Assembly: GCF_024220175.1 (NCBI RefSeq)
Contig: NZ_CP098502.1
Span: 992,001 to 1,056,000, forward strand
Length of the DNA: 64,000 bases
Source: Paraconexibacter antarcticus
Lineage (GTDB): Bacteria > Actinomycetota > Thermoleophilia > Solirubrobacterales > Solirubrobacteraceae
Direction: 5' to 3'
Both the position numbers and the translations under genes were made by a program. This document shows, piece by piece, positions 45,166 through 54,650 of the stretch (positions are counted from its first letter, which is position 1; each line of letters opens with the position of its first letter). A model generated the notes under the pieces. It did no database searches and had not been told where the DNA came from. It was given only the letters and a program-made list of their open reading frames with translations.

Positions 45166-46097
45166 CAGGCCACCTGGTGCATCGTTGCCTGCCGCGCGGT
45201 GGCCCCGGAACTGGCTGTGTTTGAGGCGGTCACGGACACGAACAGCGTCGCGGTCGTGTTGACGGTCGCGGTGGTCGGGGAGGACTGCGTGACGTACACG
45301 CCGGGCGTTGTCGGTGAACCGGTCCCTGTGGCGTGGATCGTGTGACCGCCCGCGGTGACCGTTCCCGTCGTCCCGGTCGAAAGGCAAGTGAACGTGACCG
45401 TGAAGACGATGGCGTTGGACGTGGAGATGTTGTCCATCGTGGCGGGCAGTTGGGCGACGACGGCATCGGCCGTCGTGCCTGCGGTTCCGATTCGCAAGAA
45501 CTGACGCTCGGCGTTGGTGGTCGCCGTCGACACGAAGTACACGAAGCGGATCTCGTACGCCTTGCCCACGGTCAGATTGTTGGCCGCGAGCGAGAACTGA
45601 GCCATGACGGTCTCGGTGTTGACGGCGGTGCGGTTGGTCAGCGTCGCCTGCGGGAACGTGGCCGCCCCGCTATTGGCGAGCACGAACGCCGTGGTGGCCA
45701 CCTGTGTGGTGTTGGTGCCTACGGTGGCGGTGGGGGCCTGCAGGATCTGGGAGGTGCTGATGACCCCGGTGGACGGGCGCGTGAAGTAGGCGTCCGCCCA
45801 TCCCATCTGGAAGCCGTTGGCGATGGCGAGGCCAGCGGAGGAGAACCGCGCGCGCTCGACGGCCCCGGAGCCGAGAAACAACATCGTGTCGTTGGACGCG
45901 CCCGAGGCGAGCGTCAGCTGGCCGGCGGAGGTGACGCCGAGCCCGGAGGACACGTTCAGGTTGCCGCCGGTCAGGTTCGTGCCGTCCAGGCCGCCATTGA
46001 GGATGTTCTGCAGCTCGGAGAGCAGTGAGCGGACCTTGGGGTCCTCGGTGCTGTTGGAGGCGCCGAGCGTGGGCAGGGGCTGAGTGGAGAGCGTCAT
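45165..46097 (-). CDS. Tail fibre/receptor-binding protein candidate
   Basis: 310 residues. N-terminal helix (DPKVRSLLSELQNILNGG) with LTGGNLNVSSGLGVTSAGQL beta-helix-like repeats, then a Thr/Ala/Val-rich beta domain of about 150 residues (VYVTQSSPTTATVNTTATLF). This is the usual look of short-tailed phage fibres. Downstream of the tail-nozzle candidate. Confidence 0.6.
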   Translation of the reverse strand: MTLSTQPLPTLGASNSTEDPKVRSLLSELQNILNGGLDGTNLTGGNLNVSSGLGVTSAGQLTLASGASNDTMLFLGSGAVERARFSSAGLAIANGFQMGWADAYFTRPSTGVISTSQILQAPTATVGTNTTQVATTAFVLANSGAATFPQATLTNRTAVNTETVMAQFSLAANNLTVGKAYEIRFVYFVSTATTNAERQFLRIGTAGTTADAVVAQLPATMDNISTSNAIVFTVTFTCLSTGTTGTVTAGGHTIHATGTGSPTTPGVYVTQSSPTTATVNTTATLFVSVTASNTASSGATARQATMHQVA

Positions 46098-46100
46098 GGT

Positions 46101-47642
46101 TTAGTCCTTCCGCTCCTGAAGGAGCAGGATGTAGTTCTCGAGCTCCCACGAGCCAGAGTTAGAGGCGTCCGACGCCCACTGCAGGGAGAAGCTGTTGGCG
46201 ACCCCGAGCGTCGGGGCGCGGCCCTGGGTGATCGTCGGGGTGTCGCCGTAGAGGTAGTCCCCGCCGTAGAGACCGCTGCCGCCGAACGTGGTCGGGGTGC
46301 CGGTGAAGTCGAAGGTTTTGGCGAGCGTCGGCGAGCCGGCGAAGTCGCGGGCGACCGACAGGCTGAACTTGCCCTTGCCCTGCAGGCGCACCTCGCGGAT
46401 GCGCTTCTTGTAGTCCGGGGTCTGGATGATGCGCCGCCGGAAGTAGGCCGGGGACTGCCAGGCGCCGGTCCAGTACGCGGTGTAGTTGCTGCCGTTGTCG
46501 GTGAAGACGCCGGGGACCATCAGCTTGTCCACGCGCGAGGCGAGCGGCGCCGAGTATAGGTCCTGGCTCGTGGACGCGCGCCACACCGCGAACTGGGTGG
46601 CGGCGAAGCTGTGCTTCCACCACGACTGCAGGTTCAGGTCGAAGTCGTAGGTGACGTCCGAGACCGATGTGGAGGTCTCGGAGGTGGAGAGGTAGTAGTG
46701 GTTGTTGTGGAAGGCGGCGCAGGCATTGGCGCGCAGCGCCGAGGGGATCGCGTCCAGGGACGGGCGGATGATGTCCGACATCAGCTCCACCCCGTCGCCC
46801 TTGGTGCGGTAGACGCCACGGTCCAGCGCGAGGAACATCGTGCCCTGCGGTGTTTCAACGATCGAGCGCGGCGCGATGCAGCCGGTGCCGTCCGAGATCC
46901 GGCGGTGAGCCCCGGTGTCCAGGTCGAAGACGAGGAAGACCTTGCGGCGCTTGAAGACGAGCAGGTACGGGCCGTAGGTGCCAAGGCCGGTGATCTGGTC
47001 GCCGTCGTTGGCGTCGAAGGTGGCGACGTTGATCGCCGGGAAGTCGCGCGGGTTGGCGATCCCGGAGAACGCGAGCGTCGAGCCGGGGTCGGCGACGGCG
47101 CTGGCGCCGAACGGCGTGTACGAGGACATGCCGGCGACCCAGACGCGGTCATTGGTGTAGACCATGTACTTGCCGTTTGGCAGGTTGCTTGTGGCGTTCG
47201 CCGTCCAGGCGGCGAGGTTGCCCGAGCCCGTCCAGGTCTGGGGTGGGTCCACGCCGTTGGCGAGGTAGAGCGGACCCTGACCGGCGAGGGTCGACGGGGC
47301 CTGCACCGCCGACCACGGCAGGTTGGCGGTCGGCGTGCTCGTGCCGGTGATCGTCGTCACGCTGCCGTCAGCGGCGATGCGGTACCACGCGCTGCCCGCG
47401 CCGGCGCTGTAGCCCTGGGCGACGAGGTACGGGGTGGCGCCGTTCTCGAAGGGGAAGATCGACTGCAGCGGCGAGGCCGGCGTGGCGAAGGTGACGTTGC
47501 CCTCGCGCTTGCGCATCGCGCCCGTGTTGGTGCCGAGCATGTTGCTCAGGTCCCGGGCCTGGTTCTGCTCGACGTCGTACGCGGAGTCGCGGGTGTTCAG
47601 CCCGCCCGTGAACCCGCCGAAGTAAAATGGATTGCCTCTCAT
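46101..47642 (-). CDS. Tail protein, possible nozzle (T7 gp12 / P22 gp10 type)
   Basis: 513 residues. GFTGGLNTRDSAYDVEQNQA, then LSNMLGTNTGAMRKREGNV at the start is a pattern seen in phage tail proteins that form a beta-propeller nozzle. The rest is beta-rich repeats (LVFKRRKVFLVFDLDTGA, TMFLALDRGVYRTKGDGVE). Position between the head-tail adaptor and the fibre supports this. Confidence 0.6.
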   Translation of the reverse strand: MRGNPFYFGGFTGGLNTRDSAYDVEQNQARDLSNMLGTNTGAMRKREGNVTFATPASPLQSIFPFENGATPYLVAQGYSAGAGSAWYRIAADGSVTTITGTSTPTANLPWSAVQAPSTLAGQGPLYLANGVDPPQTWTGSGNLAAWTANATSNLPNGKYMVYTNDRVWVAGMSSYTPFGASAVADPGSTLAFSGIANPRDFPAINVATFDANDGDQITGLGTYGPYLLVFKRRKVFLVFDLDTGAHRRISDGTGCIAPRSIVETPQGTMFLALDRGVYRTKGDGVELMSDIIRPSLDAIPSALRANACAAFHNNHYYLSTSETSTSVSDVTYDFDLNLQSWWKHSFAATQFAVWRASTSQDLYSAPLASRVDKLMVPGVFTDNGSNYTAYWTGAWQSPAYFRRRIIQTPDYKKRIREVRLQGKGKFSLSVARDFAGSPTLAKTFDFTGTPTTFGGSGLYGGDYLYGDTPTITQGRAPTLGVANSFSLQWASDASNSGSWELENYILLLQERKD

Positions 47643-48106
47643 ACCTTCTCTGCCATCGCATCGGCCGAAAACGGCATGTGCTCGGCGCGAAAGCGGGCCG
47701 CAGCATCGGCAGCCTTCTGCTCATCCTCAAAGCGCCCGAGGTAATGCACCTTCCCAGCGAGCTTGACCCTGGCAGTCCACTTGCCTCTCGTGGCGTCCCA
47801 CGACACGCCGCGGTGCGACGAGATCCCGTATCCCTCCCGGCGGTTCTGCTGATTCTCAGCGTGAGTGACCACGCGGAGGTTGCAGCGCCGGTTGTCGAGC
47901 TTGTCGCCATTGATGTGGTCGACGCTACGCCGGTCACCGGCTTCCAGGCCCATGACGACGCGATGCAGATAGTCCTGGCTGCTGCGCGGGTAGCCGACCG
48001 CGGCCAGATGCCACGGCCGCCCTCGCACAAGACGCAGGTCGTCCACATCGAACCGGGCATACGCCCGCACCGTGCCGTCCCGCGCGCGGAGGGGAAGGAG
48101 CGCCAT
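47639..48106 (-). CDS. HNH homing endonuclease with AP2-like domain
   Basis: 155 residues. HNH centre HRVVMGLEAGDRRSVDHING with NRRCNLRVVTHAENQQNR, then an AP2-like DNA-binding domain (SSHRGVSWDATRGKWTARVK, YLGRFEDEQKAADAAARF). It is inserted between adaptor and nozzle genes, keeping start-stop overlaps, so it is probably a homing gene that does not serve the virion. Confidence 0.88.
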   Translation of the reverse strand: MALLPLRARDGTVRAYARFDVDDLRLVRGRPWHLAAVGYPRSSQDYLHRVVMGLEAGDRRSVDHINGDKLDNRRCNLRVVTHAENQQNRREGYGISSHRGVSWDATRGKWTARVKLAGKVHYLGRFEDEQKAADAAARFRAEHMPFSADAMAEKV

Positions 48107-48747
48107 CAGATCCTCCGACGCTTGACGTCCATGCCAGTGCGCCCGCGGATCTGCCGGACCTTGAACGGGGCCTGGCGCTGCAGGTCGGCGCGGAGGTGGC
48201 CCAGCAGCCGCTCGAACTCAGCGAGCCACACGCCGGCCGCCTCGTAATCGTCCTCGGCCCGGAAGAGGCGTGCCCGGACGAAGCACACGATCAGGTGGCT
48301 GTAATCGTCCGGGATGGTGGCCTGCAGATCCGTGCCGGCAAGCAACCCCGGGAGAGCCTGGTAGCGGAGCGTCAAGTTCCGCGCCGACGACGGCGTGGGG
48401 TAGAGCACGAGCTGGTTGTCGAACAGCGCGTAGTAGATCGGCTCGCTCCCGAGTGGGACCAGCGAGTCGATGTCGCCGATGTCGATCTGATCGAGCTCGC
48501 GGATGTAGAGCGGATCCACGAGCGACCGCACGCGGATCGAGTCGGTCGGCAGGTTGTAGGCGTTCGTGCCGGGGACGAGCGCCACCGTGGCGATCATGTC
48601 CAGCGCCGGGATGTTCGTGCGGCGCGCGATCTCGCGCAGGCCGTCGTTCACCCACGCCTGGGCGCGCGGCAGGTAGGAGTTGGTGTCGAAGTCCGGGAGG
48701 GTGGCCCCCATGGCCTCCGAAACGAGGTCAGCGTACGTCCGTGCCAT
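48106..48747 (-). CDS. Head-tail adaptor protein
   Basis: 213 residues. ARTYADLVSEAMGATLPDFD, WVNDGLREIARRTNIPALD and later LYPTPSSARNLTLRYQALPG match the fold of short-tailed phage adaptors (P22 gp4 / T7 gp11 type) that sit below the portal. Position between capsid and nozzle fits. Confidence 0.65.
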   Translation of the reverse strand: MARTYADLVSEAMGATLPDFDTNSYLPRAQAWVNDGLREIARRTNIPALDMIATVALVPGTNAYNLPTDSIRVRSLVDPLYIRELDQIDIGDIDSLVPLGSEPIYYALFDNQLVLYPTPSSARNLTLRYQALPGLLAGTDLQATIPDDYSHLIVCFVRARLFRAEDDYEAAGVWLAEFERLLGHLRADLQRQAPFKVRQIRGRTGMDVKRRRI

Positions 48748-49198
48748 CGCGCCCCCCCGGGACGAAGATGCGGTCCTGGTCGTAGCCGAGGTCCCGACGC
48801 AGGGCGTGCAACAGGCGCTCGGCCGTCGGGCCGACCTGCTCAAGGCGCTCGCGGTCACGGACACGCTCGGCAGCGCGTTCGGATGCCTCGATGTCGGCGT
48901 GCATGTCGTAGCCGCGGCCGGTGACCTGACGCACACGGTTCAGGAGCCGGTGGTCCAGGTCACCCGAGTGCGTGGTGACGAGCTTGTCCTCGACCGTGCC
49001 GTCGGGCTGATGGACCTCCTGCGTGACCACCCAGATGTCCTGCTGGGGGTCGTAGTGCAGATGCAGCGAGTCGTCGATCTCCTGCAGGCTCGTCGCGATG
49101 CCCTGCACGTCGTCGTCCACGAGGACGAGCGACTTCGTGCGGCCCATCGCCTGGTGGACCTGGGTGATGGTGGCGGGGCTGATCTCGACGTAGTCCAC
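48728..49198 (-). CDS. Small virion-region protein
   Basis: 156 residues from a GTG with GGAG seven bases upstream. MDYVEISPATITQVHQAMG, then KSLVLVDDDVQGIATSLQEI and acidic/basic helices. Overlaps the adaptor by 20 bases. Not recognised; probably a head-region protein. Confidence 0.55.
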   Translation of the reverse strand: MDYVEISPATITQVHQAMGRTKSLVLVDDDVQGIATSLQEIDDSLHLHYDPQQDIWVVTQEVHQPDGTVEDKLVTTHSGDLDHRLLNRVRQVTGRGYDMHADIEASERAAERVRDRERLEQVGPTAERLLHALRRDLGYDQDRIFVPGGRDGTDVR

Positions 49199-49216
49199 GG
49201 GGCTCTCCAAGAAGAC

Positions 49217-49246
49217 GGGGGGTGGCCCAAGTATGGGCCACCCCCC
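49217..49246 (-). terminator. Hairpin after the major capsid gene
   Basis: Perfect 13-bp stem GGGGGGTGGCCCA / TGGGCCACCCCCC with a four-base loop, followed on the - strand by GTCTTCTT. A partial terminator or mRNA end-stabiliser after the capsid gene would raise capsid over the genes behind it. Confidence 0.65.
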
Positions 49247-49258
49247 GGCGACTGCTAG

Positions 49259-49266
49259 GGACAGAG
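49259..49266 (-). promoter_or_regulatory. Phage gap octamer CTCTGTCC
   Basis: Between the capsid stop and the hairpin, in the direction of transcription. Confidence 0.5.
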
Positions 49267-49269
49267 GGC

Positions 49270-50523
49270 CTAGTAGTTCACCGCAGCGTCGTCCGCGGCG
49301 TTGATGATCGCGCCCGTCTGGTTGGGCGCCATGCACGCGAGCGAGGCGTACCAGATGAACCACGCCTGCCAGGCGGCGCGCCGGCCGATCAGCGAGCCCT
49401 GGGCGGGGGCCGCCGAGTTGGCCAGCTGCCACACCGAGCCGTCCTTGGACTTCAGCCAGTCCGGCGCCGCGAGCTCGAACCACTTCCAGCTCGGCTTGCG
49501 GAGCGCGAAGGCGTAGCCCTTCGGGCAGTCGTCGTCGGCGATCACGGGGATCTCGTTGACGAAGATCGACTGGTAGCCGCCGTGGATCTCCACGGCCTTG
49601 GCGTCCACGAACCGCTTCTGGGACTGGTAGGTGTCCGCGAGCCGGCGCCGGATGCCGCGCGTGGTGAGGAAGACCTCGACCTCGCCCTGACCCACGCCGC
49701 CGATGTCGTCGGCGAGCTGCTCGAAGATCGACTCGCCCGCCACGGCCGAGGCCGCGTCGCGCTGGCTCGAGTTCCAGAACTCGTTGCCGGCCGTCGCCGA
49801 GTTGATGCCGTGCAGCGTGCGGTTCGTGGCGGCCACGTTGCGCAGGCCCGCCTCCAGCTCCAGCGTACGCGCGCCAGGCAGGTAGAGCCCGAACGTGTTG
49901 TCCGTGGTGCCGGTGATGGTCGTCGTGAAGGTGACGACCTTCGTAGCACGGTTGATCGACTGGATGACCACCGAGGTGGACGCCGTGACCGACGCGCCCG
50001 AGGCGCGCACGAGCACGTCCACGACGGCGCCCGGACGCAGGTACTGGGTGGACGAGACCGTCACGTTGTTCGTGCCGGCGCCGCCCGCGGTGACCGCGGT
50101 GATGAGCCCCGTGCCGTCACCGAAGATCTGGCGGTTGAGGTTCTTCTTCATGTCCTGCGCGAGCAGCTTGGTGTCGTTGTCGAGCAGGTTGACGAACGCG
50201 CCAGCATTGTCCCCGTTCGCCTGACGGATCGACTGGTCCGTCAGCTCGATGCCGGCGTTGTGGTACTTGATGCCGACGATGCCGTCCTGGTACCCCTGGG
50301 TGCCCGGGGTGGCCAGGCCGCCGCCGTCACCGAAGGACGTGGGCGAGAAGTTCGGCGCCGAGTGGACGGGGAAGATCGCGCGGCGACCGGTGAAGTCGAC
50401 GGACTCCGAGTCGCGCTCGATCATGTCGAGCATGTACGTCTTGTAGTTGAGCTGCTCGATGATGGGGCCGCGGTAGAGATCCTTGAGGATCGCGTCCGCA
50501 GTGGCGAGGGTCTGCGTGGCCAT
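49270..50523 (-). CDS. Major capsid protein
   Basis: 417 residues. MATQTLATADAILKDLYRGP, IIEQLNYKTYMLDMIERDSE with RRAIFPVHSAPN, ELTDQSIRQANGDN and LAQDMKKNLNRQIFGDGTG are typical of HK97-fold coats of this size. Scaffold gene directly upstream and hairpin directly downstream are the usual capsid context. No prohead protease gene was seen. Confidence 0.85.
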   Translation of the reverse strand: MATQTLATADAILKDLYRGPIIEQLNYKTYMLDMIERDSESVDFTGRRAIFPVHSAPNFSPTSFGDGGGLATPGTQGYQDGIVGIKYHNAGIELTDQSIRQANGDNAGAFVNLLDNDTKLLAQDMKKNLNRQIFGDGTGLITAVTAGGAGTNNVTVSSTQYLRPGAVVDVLVRASGASVTASTSVVIQSINRATKVVTFTTTITGTTDNTFGLYLPGARTLELEAGLRNVAATNRTLHGINSATAGNEFWNSSQRDAASAVAGESIFEQLADDIGGVGQGEVEVFLTTRGIRRRLADTYQSQKRFVDAKAVEIHGGYQSIFVNEIPVIADDDCPKGYAFALRKPSWKWFELAAPDWLKSKDGSVWQLANSAAPAQGSLIGRRAAWQAWFIWYASLACMAPNQTGAIINAADDAAVNY

Positions 50524-50541
50524 GGATGGCTCCTAGTTCGT

Positions 50542-51513
50542 TCAGGATGAGGCTGCGAACCGGGCGCGGGCCGCGTCCTTGAGGGCGGGATCGTTGATGC
50601 CGTTGAACTTCGGGGGGGATGTGTCGGTGGTGCCGGGGGCCAGAGCCGGGGCGGGCTGCCCCGTGGCCTTCTCGTCGAGCAGGTCCGCCTGGCTCGTGCC
50701 CGCGATCCGCTGGTACTCAGCGAAGGCGGCCGCGACCGGGTCGGGCTGGTCGATGAAGGCGTGCGCCAGACTGATCACTGCGGCCTGGTCGAACTCCCCG
50801 TGCTCTGCCTCGAGGGCCTGCAGCGACTGCTGCAGCTCCTGCTCGGCGGACCCGACGGCCTTCTCCTGCTGCTGCTCGGCCATGAACTGCTCAAAGCCCG
50901 AGAACCGCTGCTCCATCTGGGCCATCATCTGGTCGATGAGGCCCTGCTGGTCGACGCCGGCGGGCTCTTCGCCCATCGGGTCGTCCTCGCCACCGGCAAG
51001 GAAGCCGTTGGCCTGGCCGTACTCCAGCCAGGAGTTCTCGTCCATCTGGCCCTGACCGAGGTCGAGGCCAACCTGCTCGGCCGCCGCGGTCAGCCAGGAC
51101 TTGAAGCCGTCCTGGTCCTGCAACAGGTCACGGAAGGCCAGCAGTTCCTGCAGGTCCTCCGTGGGCACATCCTGGATCCCAAGATCCTCGAAGGGCGCCC
51201 ACTGCTTGCGGTACTGGGCGTTCTCCTCGAACTTGGACCCGACGTTCTTCTGCACCTGACGAAGCTGCTCCTCGAGGTACGGCCGAAGCTCTTCCGGCGC
51301 GCTGCTGAGGTCGTAGAGGCCGTTGCCTTGGCCCGCGTCGACGACACCTGAGTCCTCGCCACCCTCCCCGCCTTCCCCGCCTTCTCCACCCTCTCCAGAC
51401 CCGCCGGCAAGGCGGGGGAGCGGATAGCCAAAGCGGGCCGCGCGGAAGATGTCGAAAGGCTCGATGTCTTCGTGGGGCTGTACGACGCCATCTGATGCGG
51501 ACAGATTGTCCAT
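50542..51513 (-). CDS. Capsid scaffolding protein
   Basis: 323 residues, acidic and Gln/Glu-rich with long helices (LIDQMMAQMEQRFSGFEQFM, AEQQQEKAVGSAEQELQQSL) and a C-terminal basic helix (NDPALKDAARARFAASS) that could touch the coat. A GGEGGEGGEGGE run lies near residue 40. Its place directly before the capsid gene supports the call. Confidence 0.75.
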   Translation of the reverse strand: MDNLSASDGVVQPHEDIEPFDIFRAARFGYPLPRLAGGSGEGGEGGEGGEGGEDSGVVDAGQGNGLYDLSSAPEELRPYLEEQLRQVQKNVGSKFEENAQYRKQWAPFEDLGIQDVPTEDLQELLAFRDLLQDQDGFKSWLTAAAEQVGLDLGQGQMDENSWLEYGQANGFLAGGEDDPMGEEPAGVDQQGLIDQMMAQMEQRFSGFEQFMAEQQQEKAVGSAEQELQQSLQALEAEHGEFDQAAVISLAHAFIDQPDPVAAAFAEYQRIAGTSQADLLDEKATGQPAPALAPGTTDTSPPKFNGINDPALKDAARARFAASS

Positions 51514-51583
51514 GCTGCTCCTTGGCGCTGTAGCTCGCCCTTGGCCCGAAAGCTGTGGCGTGCCCTTGGCGCGTGTCGGTTGG

Positions 51584-51880
51584 TTAGCCCTGCGCCTTCA
51601 TTGCGGCGAGGGCCTGTTCCTTCGCGCCGGCGAAGCCGGGCGGGGAAGAGTGGGTGGGGCCGGCGTCGCCGCCGCCCATGATGTCCTGCTCGACGATCTT
51701 CAGCGCGAGCTGAGCCTTCGGGGAGGACACGAGGCCGGCGAGCACGTCGACCGCCTTCATGCCCGCCTCCTGCTCAGAGTGCTCCTCGGCGGGAGACTCG
51801 TTGCGCTCCTCGGCCGGCGAGCCCTCCGGGGGCATGGCGTCGGCGCCGGGAGCGGGCCTCTTCTTCGGGGGCGGGAACAT
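51584..51880 (-). CDS. Small acidic protein between portal and scaffold
   Basis: 98 residues. Pro/Glu-rich start (PPPKKRPAPGADAMPPEGSP) and helical end (MKAVDVLAGLVSSPKAQLAL). Not recognised. It is six bases downstream of the next gene and 70 bases from the scaffold gene. Confidence 0.5.
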   Translation of the reverse strand: MFPPPKKRPAPGADAMPPEGSPAEERNESPAEEHSEQEAGMKAVDVLAGLVSSPKAQLALKIVEQDIMGGGDAGPTHSSPPGFAGAKEQALAAMKAQG

Positions 51881-51885
51881 CGGGA

Positions 51886-52362
51886 TCAGCGCCCGCCGGC
51901 CACCGCGCGGGAGAGCGCCTCGATGGGCACCGTGACGTACGCGGCGGTGTCGTCGCGCAGGCGCACGACGGCCTGGCCCTCGCGGGTCGTCGAGTACCAC
52001 ACGCCGTAGAAGCCCTTGTGGTCCTCGAGGCCCTTGACGTTGGCGTAGGCGTCGCTGACGCCGTCGTAGGAAGAGTCGATGGTCACGAAGTGGCCCTCGA
52101 TGGGGGCGCCGTCCACGAACGTCTGGGTGGGCTGGGGGAACTTCGCGTCGTGCTTGGCGACGAGCTCCGGGGCGTCGACGCCGGGCGCGACGCTCTCGGC
52201 GTTCACGTCCTGGTCGTCCTGGAGGCCGGGACCGTCGGTGCTCTCCTGCGTCGGCTCGGCCGTGGTCGGCTGGTCGATGGCGGCCGGGTTCGGGGACTCG
52301 GGCGTGCTGGCCGGGTCGCCGTACTCGACGGGATCGCGGTCGGTGCTGTCTGGGGTGCTCAT
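51886..52362 (-). CDS. Small protein between portal and scaffold
   Basis: 158 residues. A disordered Pro/Thr/Asp-rich first half and a folded second half (IEGHFVTIDSSYDGVSDAYA, FYGVWYSTTREGQAVVRLRD). Function unknown; probably virion-linked by position. Confidence 0.5.
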   Translation of the reverse strand: MSTPDSTDRDPVEYGDPASTPESPNPAAIDQPTTAEPTQESTDGPGLQDDQDVNAESVAPGVDAPELVAKHDAKFPQPTQTFVDGAPIEGHFVTIDSSYDGVSDAYANVKGLEDHKGFYGVWYSTTREGQAVVRLRDDTAAYVTVPIEALSRAVAGGR

Positions 52363-52405
52363 AACGCTCACTCTCAGGTTGAGGCTGATGGTTGAAAGGT
52401 AAGAC

Positions 52406-54412
52406 CTAGCTCGGCGGCATCGGTCCGGGGGGAGGTGGGGAGCCAGCAGGGGCGCCCGGAGGGCCAGCGGCCGGCGGGATGCCGGCCTGCTGCTGGGCGG
52501 CCTGGAGCTGGCCGCGACGGTCGCGGTGGGCCTGCACATGGGTCTCGATGATCTCCCGGTTCAGCAGCGGCAGCTGGCTGTACTGGGCGGTCTTCTGGAA
52601 GTCCTCATGCTCTTCGATGTGCGCGTCGTCGTTGTCGTAGTTGTTGATCGGCAGGTCCTCGGCGTCCGGCTGGGCCATCTTCCGGTTCTCCTCGAGCACC
52701 TGACGGGAGTCCCGGGTGCTGTTGGCGAAGAACTGGTCCAGGCCACCGATCTGGTACTCGGCGAGGATCTTGCGCCAGGCGCGGTCGGGGATCGCCTGAC
52801 CGTTCTGGGTGAACATCATCGCCAACTGCGAGAGGGCCGCCTGCTTGGCGGCCGTGCTCTGCGGCAGGCCCGAACCGGTCTGCGCCTGGATCTGCGTGTG
52901 GCCGTTGAGCATCTTGCCCTTGAACGACTGCACGTCCCACATGCCCTCGTCGCCGGCGACGCGCAGGAACCGCTCGTCGTTGTAGAAGCGGTCCATCAGC
53001 CAGAGCATCATCGAGCCGGCCTCAGAGAGGGTGTTGTCCATCTCGGAGATGTCCGGCCCCAGCCGCGTGTCGTCGGCCTCCTGCAGTAGCTGGATGGCCG
53101 AGGCGGCCGTGACGCCCTGGGGGACGTTGGCGCCGGACACCTCGTGCTGGCCGGAGATCTCCATCATCGACTTCTCGATGCTCGGCACGAGGTTCTGGAT
53201 GTAGCCCGGCATCTCCGGCACGCGCATGAACTGCGGCACCGCGCCCGGCGAGCCCGTGTCGTTGTAGATGACCTTCTCGCCCGGCAGGCCCATCCACGGG
53301 AAGTCCTCGTCGTCGATGGACGAGGGCGAGAGCAGCGGCGGGTTGCCGATGCGCTCGGCGTTCTCCTCGAGCTGGGACTCGATGCGGTTCAGGCTGATCT
53401 GCCGGGGGATGAGCTGCGTGACCGTGCAGTCCGGGACGAACTGACCAGGGACCGGGCGGCCGCGGAACATGAAGTAGGGCAGCCGCGGGTAGGGATTGGC
53501 CTCCTCGAGCAGCAGCAGGCCGTCCTTGGTCCAGATCGTGTGCTTGTCCTTGGACCAGTACTCGCGGATCTCGGCGCCCTGGGCCTGGTGCTGCGTGGCC
53601 ATCCCCGAGCCCATGAAGCGGCTGAAGGCCATGCGGCCCTTGCCGATGCCGGCGGTGGGCGACTGGTCGAAGTTCAGCTGGTCGTAGAAGTCGCTGAAGT
53701 GCTCGCGGCAGTAGTCCTGCGAGAACACCGCCTTCTCGACGATGTAGCCCGCCGAGGCGATCCCCTCATCGGTGGCCATCGGGTCCACCGCAATCTCGAA
53801 GAAGTTCTTCGGGTCCACGCGGATCTCGCCCATGGCGATGGTCTTCGGCGTGAGCATGGCCGCCATCTCGGGCGGCATCGAGCCGAGCGCGTCCGGACGC
53901 AACGGGGCGCCGGAGGACTTGGCCCGGGCGACCTTGCCGGCCTGCGGGTGATCGTCGGCGTAGACGAGCGCCTTCGTGCTCTTGCCGGCCGAAGAGTCCC
54001 ACCAGATCTTCCAGTAGGAGGCCGTCATGACTCGTGAGGCGAGGACGCTACCGCGCAGCTTGCGGGCCATGTCGAAGGTGCGCCAGGCGTCCTTCATCGC
54101 CATCTCGGCGAAGCGCGCGCCGCTGATGTCCTCGTCGGCCTGGCTGTTGAGGAGCACCTCCCAGTTGGGCCGCTCCTTGGTCATCTTCGCGACCTCGGTG
54201 AGGACCGCGGGCTGGATGCGGTTGTCGACGACCTTCGCGCGCCAGTCCTCGAGCTCGGGCTCGAAGACCTGTGTGCCATCCCAGGCCACCCACTGGTCGC
54301 CCGTGTAGAACGCGAGGTTCAGGAAGACCTGCGGCTCGAACGGCCGGCGCGCGGACTCGGCGGCAAGGAGCAACGCGTCCAGGTCGGCGACGGTCGAGTC
54401 AATCTGCGGCAT
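52406..54412 (-). CDS. Portal protein
   Basis: 668 residues, forming the DNA channel at the capsid vertex. NLAFYTGDQWVAWDGTQVFE, VVDNRIQPAVLTEVAKMTKE and later CTVTQLIPRQISLNRIESQL (the stem and clip region) are typical of P22-like or T7-like portals of 500 to 700 residues. C-terminus is Gln/Pro/Gly-rich. Lies between the small head genes and scaffold. Confidence 0.85.
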   Translation of the reverse strand: MPQIDSTVADLDALLLAAESARRPFEPQVFLNLAFYTGDQWVAWDGTQVFEPELEDWRAKVVDNRIQPAVLTEVAKMTKERPNWEVLLNSQADEDISGARFAEMAMKDAWRTFDMARKLRGSVLASRVMTASYWKIWWDSSAGKSTKALVYADDHPQAGKVARAKSSGAPLRPDALGSMPPEMAAMLTPKTIAMGEIRVDPKNFFEIAVDPMATDEGIASAGYIVEKAVFSQDYCREHFSDFYDQLNFDQSPTAGIGKGRMAFSRFMGSGMATQHQAQGAEIREYWSKDKHTIWTKDGLLLLEEANPYPRLPYFMFRGRPVPGQFVPDCTVTQLIPRQISLNRIESQLEENAERIGNPPLLSPSSIDDEDFPWMGLPGEKVIYNDTGSPGAVPQFMRVPEMPGYIQNLVPSIEKSMMEISGQHEVSGANVPQGVTAASAIQLLQEADDTRLGPDISEMDNTLSEAGSMMLWLMDRFYNDERFLRVAGDEGMWDVQSFKGKMLNGHTQIQAQTGSGLPQSTAAKQAALSQLAMMFTQNGQAIPDRAWRKILAEYQIGGLDQFFANSTRDSRQVLEENRKMAQPDAEDLPINNYDNDDAHIEEHEDFQKTAQYSQLPLLNREIIETHVQAHRDRRGQLQAAQQQAGIPPAAGPPGAPAGSPPPPGPMPPS

Positions 54413-54650
54413 CCGGGACTCCTCGAGTGATGGTGCCGATGCGGTTCAGGTTGGCCAGATCCTTCGGCGGGTCAGGGACAGGCCGCGGCCCCTGCGGGGC
54501 AACAAACTGCGTCTGCGGGTTGGAGAGGCGCAGGTCCAGGAGGGCGGCGCGCTCACGCTGCGCGGCCGCCGCAGCCCACTGGGCGTATCGCAGGAAGGCG
54601 ATGACGACGACCACCAGAGCGACCGCTTCGATGCAGGCGATGACCGTCAT
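54399..54650 (-). CDS. Small single-span membrane protein
   Basis: 83 residues: a short N-terminal span (MTVIACIEAVALVVVVIAF) then RYAQWAAAAAQRERAALLDL and a Pro-rich end. Overlaps the portal start by 14 bases. Unknown role. Confidence 0.5.
   Translation of the reverse strand: MTVIACIEAVALVVVVIAFLRYAQWAAAAAQRERAALLDLRLSNPQTQFVAPQGPRPVPDPPKDLANLNRIGTITRGVPDAAD

Noticed and set aside
51355..51400. 9-bp tandem repeat as a CRISPR-like or regulatory array
   Set aside because: It is in frame and encodes the GGE run of the scaffold protein; simple coding repeat.
54399..54412. Portal start placed further downstream to avoid the 14-base overlap
   Set aside because: The N-terminal MPQIDSTVADLDALL region is plausible and overlaps are the rule in this operon.
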